Made by a program: the position numbers and the translations under genes. Below, piece by piece: positions 9,701-18,022 of a DNA stretch of 64,000 nt; the first letter of the stretch is position 1, and every line of letters starts with the position of its first letter. The notes under the pieces are model-generated. The model saw nothing but the letters and a program-made list of their open reading frames with translations, was not told where the DNA came from and ran no database searches. Source of the DNA: CAZBRS01 sp964494475 (GTDB lineage Bacteria; Myxococcota_A; UBA9042; CAZBRS01); NCBI GenBank assembly GCA_964494475.1, contig CAZBRS010000012.1, positions 1-64,000 of the forward strand. Direction: 5' to 3'.

Positions 9701-10905
9701 TGGACGCCGGCTCCATCGAGAGGCTGCTCGACGACGGCGCGCGCCTGTTGGCCGCCGACGACGCGGCGGGCGCGCTGCCTCTGTTCCTGGAGGCCGTCGA
9801 GCGCGATCGCAAGAGCTTCACGGCGGCCTACAACCTGGGGCTGGCGCACGCGCGGCTCGAGGAGTTCGAGAAGGCCGTGCGGGACTTCGAGGCGGCCCTG
9901 AAGCTCGGCGAGAGCCCCGAGCTCTGGCGCGAGTACGGCCTCGCGCTCCTCGAGGCCGGCGTCGTCGACGAGGGGCGGCGGGCCCTGCGGCGAGCGTTCA
10001 GCCTGGGCCCCGACCCTTCGCCCCTGTTCCACGTGGCGTGTTCGTTCGAGAAGGAGCGGCGTCCCCGCGAGGGCGTGACCGCCATCCTCGAGTACCTCGA
10101 GAAGGAGCGCGACGATCCGCGGGGCTGGGAGCTCCTCGAGGTGCTGGCCGAGGCCGCCGACGCCCGGGAAGAGGCCGCGGGCTTCCGCTTCACGCACTGC
10201 GATCGCGCCATGCTCGACCTGCTCGACAGTCGGCGTCGATTGCTCGAGTCCGGCGAGAGCATCCCGTTGGTCGTCGCCGGCCACGACGAGGAGGGCCCGA
10301 ACCTGAAGCCCGCCTTCTGCCAGGGGCTCGGGCGCATCCTGCTGGGGAGCGCCGGCGACGACGGCGTCGCGATTCCCCCGCGCGCCGGGCTGAGCGTGGG
10401 CGTCGACCACCTGGGCGTCACGCTCGCGCGCCTGATCGGGCTGCTCGAGACCTTCAAGATCCTGCCCGGGCGCGTCATCCCCATCGATCGGGAGTCGTCG
10501 CCGCTGGCGTTGCTGCTGGCCGATTTGCTCGGCGCTACGGCGCTCCCCTTCGGCGATCTCCCGGGGGTCGACGGACGCCCCGTGCTGGCGGTGCAGTTGG
10601 CCGGAAGCGATTACCTGCTGTTCCGACGCACGCTCGACGTGCTGCCCCGCCCCCGGCTCTCGTTCGTGTTCGCGCTCAGCTGGTTCGAGCAGGGGCTCAC
10701 GTTCGAGGCCTCCCACCTGCCCGACATCACGGGCGTGGCGGGCTCGGCCTTCGCGCTGCCGCCGACCGCCGAGATCGCCTCCGAGGCGTTCCTCGGTTTC
10801 CTGCGCGGCTCCATCGCGCGTCATCGTGCGGCCGAGCGGGATCGGCAGGTGGCCTACCACGGCGGTCGCACCGAGGCGATCCGCTTCCCCGATCTGGCGT
10901 CGTGA
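9700..10905 (+). CDS. TPR-repeat protein with unknown C-terminal domain
   Basis: A 401-residue protein. Residues 1-130 contain tetratricopeptide repeats (AYNLGLAHARLEEFEKAVRD is a clear unit). The remaining about 270 residues form a domain I do not recognise, with a Gly/Leu-rich stretch (VDHLGVTLARLIGLLETFKI) and a terminal segment FLGFLRGSIARHRAAERDRQ. No signal peptide or TM. The ATG shares its first base with the mutase stop (TGATG), so it is coupled to the mutase gene. Possibly a scaffold; no enzymatic motif seen. Confidence 0.6.
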
Positions 10906-10909
10906 GCCG

Positions 10910-10921
10910 CCCCGAACGGGG
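10910..10921 (+). terminator. Weak hairpin after the TPR gene
   Basis: CCCCGAACGGGG forms a 5-bp GC stem with a 2-nt loop just after the stop at 10905. There is no T tract, so at best it is a weak or Rho-assisted terminator. Confidence 0.2.
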
Positions 10922-10953
10922 TCGGAACCGCTGACAGAACGGCCTCTTTCCCC

Positions 10954-10982
10954 TTGACTCCCCGGGGGCAGCGGGGTATGCA
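10954..10982 (+). promoter_or_regulatory. Putative promoter for the EF-G-like gene
   Basis: TTGACT (10954-10959), 17-nt spacer, TATGCA (10977-10982), about 70 nt upstream of the start at 11052, with a GGAG-like box (about 11041-11044) before the ATG. Confidence 0.4.
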
Positions 10983-11051
10983 ACACTGCCTTGCCCCCGG
11001 AACCCTTTCCGGTGGCACGCGCAGACAAAACCACGAAGCGGAGAGGCCTCC

Positions 11052-13145
11052 ATGAAGAAAATCGCCTCGCAGGACATCCGAAACGTCGGGCTCCTGTCGC
11101 ACAGCGGTGCGGGCACCACCACCCTGGCCGATGCCTTCCTGTTCAACGGCAAGGTGACGCCCCGACTTCAGAAGCCCGACGAGGGCAACAGCACGTTCGA
11201 CTTCGAGCCCGAGGCCATCAACCGGCGCTCGTCGATCGCGACCGGCGTGGGCTTCGTCGAGTGGCAGAAGCGCAAGATCAACGTGCTCGACACGCCCGGC
11301 GATTTCAACTTCATCAACGAGGCCATCGTCACGACGCTGGCCATGGACGGGGCCATCGTGGTCGTGTCGGCGGTCGACGGCGTCGAGGTCGGGACCGAGA
11401 AGGTGTGGGGCGTCACCGGCGAGCAGAAGCTGCCGCGCGCCATCTTCATCAACAAGCTCGACCGCGAGCGCGCCTCGTTCGACAAGACGCTGGCCGACGT
11501 GCGCGAGAACCTCACGCACTCCGCCACGCCCCTCCAGATCCCCATCGGCGCCGAAGACAAGCTGAAGGGCGTCGTCGATCTGATCAGCGGCAAGGGCCTC
11601 TATTTCAACGAGGCCGGCGAGGTCACGGTGCAGGACGTGCCCGCCGACCTGAAGGACGCGTACGAGAAGGCGCGCGTGCAGCTCGTGGAGGGCGTGGCCG
11701 AGTGCGACGAGACCCTCATGGAGAAGTACTTCGCCGAGGGCACGCTCTCCGAAGACGAAATCCGCTCGGGTCTGGCCAAGGGCTTCAAGGCCGGCGCTTT
11801 CATCCCCGTGCTCTGCGGCGCGGCCGTCAAGAACCTGGGCGTGCGCCCCCTCATGGACTTCATCGTCGACATGTTCCCGAACCCGCTCGAGCGTCGCCCC
11901 CTGCCCGCCAAGGACATGAACGGCGAGACCCTCGGCGAGATCGTCCCGAAGGCCGACGGCGACATGGTCGGCTTCGTGTTCCGCACGCTGGTCGACCCCT
12001 ACGCGGGCAAGATGACCGTCGTGCGCCTGTACTCGGGTGAAATCGGCTCCGACGGTTCGTTCAACAACGTGAGCCTCGATCAGGTCGAGCGCTTCGCGGC
12101 GCTCCAGGCGATCCAGGGCAAGAAGCTCGAGCCCTTGAACGGCGCCGCCGCCGGCGACATCGTGACCTTCGTCAAGCTGAAGGACACCAAGCTCGGCCAC
12201 ACGCTCACCTCGGGCAAGGGCAAGTTCGTGGTGCAGATGCCCGAGTTGATGCCCCCCATCATCGGCTTCGTCGTGAACCCCAAGACCCAGACCGACGAAG
12301 AGAAGATCGGCCCCGCCATCCAGAAGATCCTCGACGAGGACATCACCCTGCAGCTCTCGCGCGACGAGGGCTCGAAGGGCTTCCTGCTATCGGGCCTCGG
12401 CCAGATCCACGTCGAGATCGCCATCGAGCGCATGCGCCGCAAGTTCAACGTCGACGCCGACCTCTCGATGCCGAAGGTGCCCTACCGCGAGACGATCAAG
12501 AAGAAGGTCACGAACGTCGAAGGGAAGCACAAGAAGCAGTCGGGCGGCCGCGGCCAGTTCGGCGTGTGCTACATCGACATGGAGCCCGGGCCGCGCGGCT
12601 CGGGCTTCGAGTTCATCGACAACGTCGTCGGCGGCTCGATCCCGAGGAACTTCATCCCGTCGGTCGAGAAGGGCATTCGCAACGCTTCGGTGCGTGGCCC
12701 GCTGGCCGGTTTCCCCATCGTCGACTTCAAGGTGCGCCTGTTCGACGGCAAGTACCACCCCGTCGATTCGTCGGACGCCGCCTTCCAGATCGCCGGCTCC
12801 AAGGGCTACAAGCTCGCCGCCGCGCAGGCCGACCCGACCATCCTCGAGCCCGTCATGGATCTCGAGATCACCATCCCGAAGGAGAGCGTCGGCGACGTGA
12901 TGGGCGACATCAACTCGCGCCGCGGCCGCATCTCCGGCGTCGACGAGAAGGGCAAGAACAACGTGGTGCGCGCGCAGATCCCCATGGTCGAGACGCTGCG
13001 CTACGCGCCCGACCTGAAGTCGATGACCTCGGGCCGCGGCTCGTTCGTCATGAAGTTCTCGCATTACGACGAGGTGCCGCTGCAGCTGCGCGAGAAGATC
13101 ATCGCCGAGGCCGGCAAGCAGACCGTCGAGGAAGACGAGGAGTAG
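11052..13145 (+). CDS. Elongation factor G-like GTPase with substituted P-loop lysine
   Basis: A 697-residue, full-length EF-G architecture: GTPase domain, domain II, and domains III-V including the EF-G IV segment (HKKQSGGRGQFG). G3 is DTPGD (80-84) and G4 is NKLD (134-137). The G1 loop reads HSGAGTTTL, so the lysine of G-x4-GK[S/T] is Thr22 (codon ACC); GHSGAGKTTL is usual in EF-G2-type proteins. The G3 position that is His in canonical EF-G (DTPGH) is Asp. It belongs with the divergent EF-G paralogues rather than the housekeeping fusA next to tuf and rpsL, which are absent here. Loss of the lysine predicts weak or altered nucleotide binding. Stands alone between two unrelated genes. Confidence 0.85.
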   Translation: MKKIASQDIRNVGLLSHSGAGTTTLADAFLFNGKVTPRLQKPDEGNSTFDFEPEAINRRSSIATGVGFVEWQKRKINVLDTPGDFNFINEAIVTTLAMDGAIVVVSAVDGVEVGTEKVWGVTGEQKLPRAIFINKLDRERASFDKTLADVRENLTHSATPLQIPIGAEDKLKGVVDLISGKGLYFNEAGEVTVQDVPADLKDAYEKARVQLVEGVAECDETLMEKYFAEGTLSEDEIRSGLAKGFKAGAFIPVLCGAAVKNLGVRPLMDFIVDMFPNPLERRPLPAKDMNGETLGEIVPKADGDMVGFVFRTLVDPYAGKMTVVRLYSGEIGSDGSFNNVSLDQVERFAALQAIQGKKLEPLNGAAAGDIVTFVKLKDTKLGHTLTSGKGKFVVQMPELMPPIIGFVVNPKTQTDEEKIGPAIQKILDEDITLQLSRDEGSKGFLLSGLGQIHVEIAIERMRRKFNVDADLSMPKVPYRETIKKKVTNVEGKHKKQSGGRGQFGVCYIDMEPGPRGSGFEFIDNVVGGSIPRNFIPSVEKGIRNASVRGPLAGFPIVDFKVRLFDGKYHPVDSSDAAFQIAGSKGYKLAAAQADPTILEPVMDLEITIPKESVGDVMGDINSRRGRISGVDEKGKNNVVRAQIPMVETLRYAPDLKSMTSGRGSFVMKFSHYDEVPLQLREKIIAEAGKQTVEEDEE

Positions 13146-13166
13146 GCTGTCCGCCCCTCCTGCCGC

Positions 13167-14597
13167 TTGAAACCAGCCCCCGAACCCACGATAATCCGTT
13201 CGTTGAACCGAGCTCGAGGCCGATTGGCCCGTCCCCCCAACAGCCTGCTTCAGAAGAACGAGGGCCTGCCCGAGCGCCTCGTCGCGGTCGAGCAGTTGCT
13301 CTCCGACTGGGCGCGGGCCGTGTCGACGGCCAGCCCCCTGTCGGAGGCGGCGGCCCGGTTCCGCGAGGCCTCCGAGGCGCTGCGGCAGGCGCTGCAGCAG
13401 GGAGTTCGCCGGGCCGACCCCGACGCGGCGGCCCTGGCCTCGATTCCCCTGCCCACACCTGCGAGCGACGAGCCCGAGCCGAAGGTCCTGATGGCGCTGT
13501 CCACGCCGTCCAAGGCCCTCGAAGCCGTGTTCCGGGTGCGCGGGCTCTCCGTCGTCCGCTGCGAGCCCTCCCAGGTCGACGAACGCGCGCGCGCGCTGGT
13601 ACCGGCGCTGGTGGTGCTCGACCCCTTCTCCGACCCGGGGGGCTGGGCCGGCCTCTACGCCTGGAGGCGCGAAGCGCGGCTGGCTCACACCGAGGTCCTC
13701 CTGGCGCGTCCGACGCGGGGGCGTGAGGACGCGCCCTTCGCCGACGCCGGCTTCCTGGCCCGCCCCCTCGGCCGCGCCGACCTCGATACCCGCGTGCGAG
13801 CGCTCCTGACGGGCCGAGGACCCATCGCGCGGGCCGTCGTGGCCTCCGAGGACGACTCGTGCCAGCGCCTCGCGACCGTGCTCTCCGCGCACGGCGTCGC
13901 CGTCCAACGCGCGGGCACCCCCGACGAACTCCTGGCCGCCGTGGCGATCGGCGTCGACCTCGTGTTCGTGCCGCTGCTCTTCGGCGGGCTCCCGACCGAG
14001 CGCCTGGTCGAGCAGGTGCGACCCGGCGGCGAGGGGCCCTCTCTCGTGTTCCTCATCGGTCCCGTTGACGCCGACGACGAGCGCGTCACGGGCCTGGGGC
14101 AGCGCTTGTCCTCCGTGACCGGGCGGCCGCTCGCCCTGGCCCTCGACGATGTCGTGACCCGCGTACTGCGCCTCCGTGACGCGTCCGGCCCGTCAGCGAA
14201 CCGGGGCGTCCTGTCGATGCGCGTCTTCCTCGCGGTCTTCGAGCGGGTCGCCGACTACGCCACGCGGCACGGCCGAGGCATGCTCGTCCTTCGCGTGGTC
14301 TTCGCGGAAGACCCCGCGGCCTCCCTCCCCGACGACCTGGGACAGCACCTGGCCACCGAGCTCGCGTTCCGGCTCCGGCTGCACGATTCGGTCGCCCGCA
14401 ACGCGTCGGGCGCGCTGGCGCTGCTGACCGACGCGACCCCCGAGCACCTGCCCCGGCTCCAGCGGGCCGTGTTCGAGCCCGCCCATCGGGCGCTGGCCGA
14501 TCGTTGCGGTCGCCCGCTGCCCCCCTTCGTCATCACCGCCATCGCCTGCCCCGAAGAAGCCCGAGACGTGGCCTCGCTCATCGCCCGCCTGTCATGA
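13167..14597 (+). CDS. Protein with degenerate receiver-like and GGDEF-like domains
   Basis: About 476 residues. After a helical N-terminus there are two receiver-like segments (about residues 107-215 and 216-345). The first keeps an aspartate in VVLDPF but has Arg where receivers have Lys; the second lacks the acceptor Asp (VFVPLLFGGLP). The last about 120 residues follow the GGDEF-fold pattern (TELAFRLRLHDSVARN, then ASGALALL where GGDEF would be), with the catalytic motif lost. It would therefore be a non-catalytic signalling scaffold, inferred from pattern only. The start is a TTG at 13167 and is uncertain; a second TTG lies at 13203. Its stop overlaps the next gene by 4 nt. Confidence 0.5.
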   Translation: MKPAPEPTIIRSLNRARGRLARPPNSLLQKNEGLPERLVAVEQLLSDWARAVSTASPLSEAAARFREASEALRQALQQGVRRADPDAAALASIPLPTPASDEPEPKVLMALSTPSKALEAVFRVRGLSVVRCEPSQVDERARALVPALVVLDPFSDPGGWAGLYAWRREARLAHTEVLLARPTRGREDAPFADAGFLARPLGRADLDTRVRALLTGRGPIARAVVASEDDSCQRLATVLSAHGVAVQRAGTPDELLAAVAIGVDLVFVPLLFGGLPTERLVEQVRPGGEGPSLVFLIGPVDADDERVTGLGQRLSSVTGRPLALALDDVVTRVLRLRDASGPSANRGVLSMRVFLAVFERVADYATRHGRGMLVLRVVFAEDPAASLPDDLGQHLATELAFRLRLHDSVARNASGALALLTDATPEHLPRLQRAVFEPAHRALADRCGRPLPPFVITAIACPEEARDVASLIARLS

Positions 14598-17500
14598 CCG
14601 TAAAAGGCCTCATCGGACTCGCGTTGTTGCTGGTGCCGCTGGCGGGGAGGGCCGCGCCCTCTCCGCTCGTCGTCGCGTTCGAGCAGGGCGCGCGCGCGGT
14701 CGAGGCCGCCACCCGGCGTCCCGACGCGGCCCTGGCCCGTTGGCTCGGCCTCGTCCAGTGGGGCGATTGGATCGACGCTGATCGGCAGGAGAACGCGGCG
14801 CAGCGGATCGCCAGGGCCGCTCGGGGCTCGGCGCTCGGCCCGCTGGTTCGGCTCGAGCTGGCGCGGCTGGCTGCCGAGCGGGGCGCGTTCCCCGAGGCGC
14901 GCGACGCCATTCGGGGTGACGGCTGGCTGGCGGAGGGACTGCTGGCCTGCGAACACGGCGGAGGGGCCGTTCGCCTCTCGCTCGAGCCCTGGACCCAGCC
15001 GCTGCCTCTCGACCATCTGGCCGGCCTCGCGCGGGGAGCCTCGTGTCGTTTCCGGGTGCCCTTCGACTTGGCGGCGCCCGATCGCGTACAGGTGGGCTTC
15101 GATGGTCCTCCGGGCGCCCAGTTGCGCGCCGATGGGGAGCGCGTGCTGCTCCGCGAGGCCGAGGGACCGCTCCTCCCCGACGGCGAACTGGTCGAGCTCG
15201 ACCTCGTCGCTGGCCGGCACGTGCTCGAGGTGCAGTTCGCCGACGCCGGGGCCGCGGGGCTCGCGCCCATCTACCTCCGCGTCCTCCCCGGTTCGGGGGC
15301 TCTCCGGGGCTCGGGGAGCGCCGCGTCGTCGTGGCTCACCGACGAGGCCTTGGCAGCTGCCCCCACTCCCGCGCGACCGCCCCGGGGGCTCCGACGGCTC
15401 GAGGGGACCCGCCAACGACTCCAGCGGCTGGCGGCTGATCTCTCGCCCGAGGCCTGCGACGCCGCCCTTCTGCTCGAGAGGGCGCCGTCGGACCCCTTCT
15501 GCGGCAGCCTCATCCTGCGTCGTGACGATCCCCGGGTGCTCACCCGGCGGCACTCCGAACCCGCCGCGCTCTTCTTCTTCGCGCAGGTGCTCGATCGGGC
15601 GGGGCAGGGCGTCGCGGCGGGCGAGATCCTGCGCTTCGCGCTGAGGGGCCGCGCCGAGTTCCCCGAGGCGCGCGTGGCCTACCTCGGTCTGCTCGTCGAG
15701 CGTGGGGCGTCGCGTGCGGCCACCGACGACGTGCGTCGCTTGCTGGAGCCCCGGCTGGCGTTCGGGCGCTCGACCGCGCAAGGGATCCTGCGGATCCTCT
15801 CGCTCGGAGGGCTCGCTTCGCTCCAGCGGGGATGGCTCGAACCACGGCTGCGGACGCGGCTCGACCCCGAACTCGGGCTGCTGTTGCTCGAGCGACTCGA
15901 GGCCGACGGCGATGTGCCGGCGATCCTCGAGCTCACGGGGCGGCTGCGGCGCGCGCACCCGTGGCTGGTCCAGGCCGATCTGGCCGAGGCGCGCGCGCGG
16001 CTGCGCCAGGACCCCACGGCCGACGTCAGCGCCCTCCTCGCGCTCCCCGGGCGGCTCGGTGGCAGCCTGGGGCTCGACGTGGCCGAGATCCTGCGCACCG
16101 CCGGCCGCGACGCCGAGGCGCTCCGATTGGTCGACGCTGCGCTCGATCTGAACCCGGCGTCGGAGCGCGGGAGGCTGCTGGCGCTGGCGTTGGGGCGACG
16201 CGAGACCGGCCTCGACGAGGTCTTCGGGCCCCTCGACGTGGCGGCGTCGAGGCAGCGTGCGCTGGATGAGCTCGACAAGGGGGGCCAGGGTATCGTGGGC
16301 TTGTCCGAGGATCAGCGCCGCGTCGTGGCCGCCGATGGCACCAGCCGGTCCTGGAGCCGTGTGGTCCTCGCGCGCCTCGCGGGACCGCGCGACAACGCGG
16401 CGGCCTGGCGCCTGCAGGTGCACGCGAGCACCGAGACCCTCGCGTTGCCGCGGCTCACGATCCTGAAGCGCGAGGGGGGCGCCTTCGAGCTCCCGACGGA
16501 CCGGGTCGAGACGATCAACGAAGCGCCCGAGGGCATGGTCGACGAGTCCGAAGAGCTCTCGGTGCCCCTGGACGACCTCGAGCCGGGCGACGTGATGGTC
16601 ATCGAGGCCCTGCGGGTGGCGAGAGGGCTGCCCGGTCAGCGCGAGCGGCCGGCCGACCTCGTGTTCTTCCGGCGGGAGGTGCCGGTCCTGGAGAGTCGCG
16701 CCCAGGTCGTGGTGCCCCGGCGCTGGTCCCTGAAGACCGGGGTCTTCTCGAAGCAGGACCGCCTCCGCGCGACGCTTCACGAGGGGAGCGAGGCGCGCAC
16801 GTTCGAGGTGGTCGCGAGCGGACTGCCCGCCTGGGAGGAGGGCGACGACGACTACGCGGCCTGGTCGACCTACGCCGGCTGGAGCGAGCTCGGCTACGAC
16901 TACGGGGGGCGGTTCGCGCGCGCGCTGGCCGGACACGACGACGTGGCCGAGCTCGCGACTCGGCTCACCGCGGGCCTGCTCCGCACACCGGAGCGCGTGG
17001 CGGCCCTTCACCGCTGGGTGTCGGACAACGTGCGGTACTTCGGCGTCGAGCTCGGCGAGCATGCCTACGTGCCGTACCCGGTCGAGACCGTGCTGCATCG
17101 CGGCTACGGCGACTGCAAGGACAAGTCGGCGCTGCTCGCTTCGCTGCTGGCCGCGGTCGGCGTGCACGCGGTGCCGGTCCTCGTGGCCAGCGCCGACGGC
17201 GTCGAGCTCGACCCCAACCTGCCCATGCTCGAGGTCTTCAACCACCTGCTGCTCTTTCTCCCCGAGGACGGGCTCTTCCTCGACCCCACGCTCGCGGGCA
17301 CGCCCGCGGGCTACCTGCCGGCCCACGTGGCGGGACGGGCTGCGCTGGTCATCGACGGCAGCACGGCGCCGCGGCGCCTGCCCGAACAGGATCCGGGCGA
17401 CAACGTCTTTCGCGAGCAGCTCGCCTGGGAGGCCGCGGGCCCCGGGCGCTTCAGGGTCGACGCCGAGCTCACGTTGACCGGTGAGCTCGCCTTTCCGTTC

Positions 17501-18022
17501 CGCGAGTGGGCTGCGGCTCCTGCCACCGAGACCGACGGCCTGGCCGATCTGCTCCGGGCCGTGTACCCCACCCTCGAAGTCGAGCACGCCGACGCGCGCC
17601 TCGACCTCCAGGGCCGCGTCCCCGTGTTGACCGTCAGCTTGCGCGGCGTCGACGCGTTGCTCTGTTCGGCCGAGACCGTCCCGGCCACCGCCGGTCGTCG
17701 CTGCAGCGGGTTCGCCCGCGACCCCCAGACCTTGCGGGAGACCGTCGACGCGTGGGGTCGGGGCTTCCCGTACTCCTACCAGGGTCGCTTTCGCCTGCCG
17801 AGCCTTCCGGCCGAGCAGGTCACGCTGTTGCCCCCGTTCCGTCGCGTCGCGACCGCCCGCGCGCAGCTGCGCGTCGAGACGGCGTTGGATGGCCGTGATG
17901 TCACGCTGCAGGTGGCGTATCGCCAGGAGCGGCGGCGCCTGCCCGCGAAGGAGGCCGAGACGCTGCGTGCCGCCTGGGTCGCCCAGCCCATCGACGTGGC
18001 GTGGGAGAGGAGGGGGCGGTGA
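14594..18022 (+). CDS. Exported DUF3857/transglutaminase-like protein, catalytically intact
   Basis: A 1142-residue protein. A signal peptide (MTVKGLIGLALLLVPLAGRA) is followed by a TPR-like helical region. DUF3857 (about 620-740) contains DLEPGDVMVIEAL. A transglutaminase-like domain follows with YGDCKDKSALLASLL (Cys841), His884 in FNHLL and Asp897 in FLDPT: the complete Cys-His-Asp triad. A beta-rich C-terminal domain of DUF3858 type ends the protein. This family is found in the periplasm or cell surface of Bacteroidetes and Myxococcota; the substrate is unknown. The ATG at 14594 overlaps the upstream stop (ATGA), and the stop overlaps the start of its paralogue (GTGA), so three genes are coupled. 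Confidence 0.8.
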   Translation: MTVKGLIGLALLLVPLAGRAAPSPLVVAFEQGARAVEAATRRPDAALARWLGLVQWGDWIDADRQENAAQRIARAARGSALGPLVRLELARLAAERGAFPEARDAIRGDGWLAEGLLACEHGGGAVRLSLEPWTQPLPLDHLAGLARGASCRFRVPFDLAAPDRVQVGFDGPPGAQLRADGERVLLREAEGPLLPDGELVELDLVAGRHVLEVQFADAGAAGLAPIYLRVLPGSGALRGSGSAASSWLTDEALAAAPTPARPPRGLRRLEGTRQRLQRLAADLSPEACDAALLLERAPSDPFCGSLILRRDDPRVLTRRHSEPAALFFFAQVLDRAGQGVAAGEILRFALRGRAEFPEARVAYLGLLVERGASRAATDDVRRLLEPRLAFGRSTAQGILRILSLGGLASLQRGWLEPRLRTRLDPELGLLLLERLEADGDVPAILELTGRLRRAHPWLVQADLAEARARLRQDPTADVSALLALPGRLGGSLGLDVAEILRTAGRDAEALRLVDAALDLNPASERGRLLALALGRRETGLDEVFGPLDVAASRQRALDELDKGGQGIVGLSEDQRRVVAADGTSRSWSRVVLARLAGPRDNAAAWRLQVHASTETLALPRLTILKREGGAFELPTDRVETINEAPEGMVDESEELSVPLDDLEPGDVMVIEALRVARGLPGQRERPADLVFFRREVPVLESRAQVVVPRRWSLKTGVFSKQDRLRATLHEGSEARTFEVVASGLPAWEEGDDDYAAWSTYAGWSELGYDYGGRFARALAGHDDVAELATRLTAGLLRTPERVAALHRWVSDNVRYFGVELGEHAYVPYPVETVLHRGYGDCKDKSALLASLLAAVGVHAVPVLVASADGVELDPNLPMLEVFNHLLLFLPEDGLFLDPTLAGTPAGYLPAHVAGRAALVIDGSTAPRRLPEQDPGDNVFREQLAWEAAGPGRFRVDAELTLTGELAFPFREWAAAPATETDGLADLLRAVYPTLEVEHADARLDLQGRVPVLTVSLRGVDALLCSAETVPATAGRRCSGFARDPQTLRETVDAWGRGFPYSYQGRFRLPSLPAEQVTLLPPFRRVATARAQLRVETALDGRDVTLQVAYRQERRRLPAKEAETLRAAWVAQPIDVAWERRGR

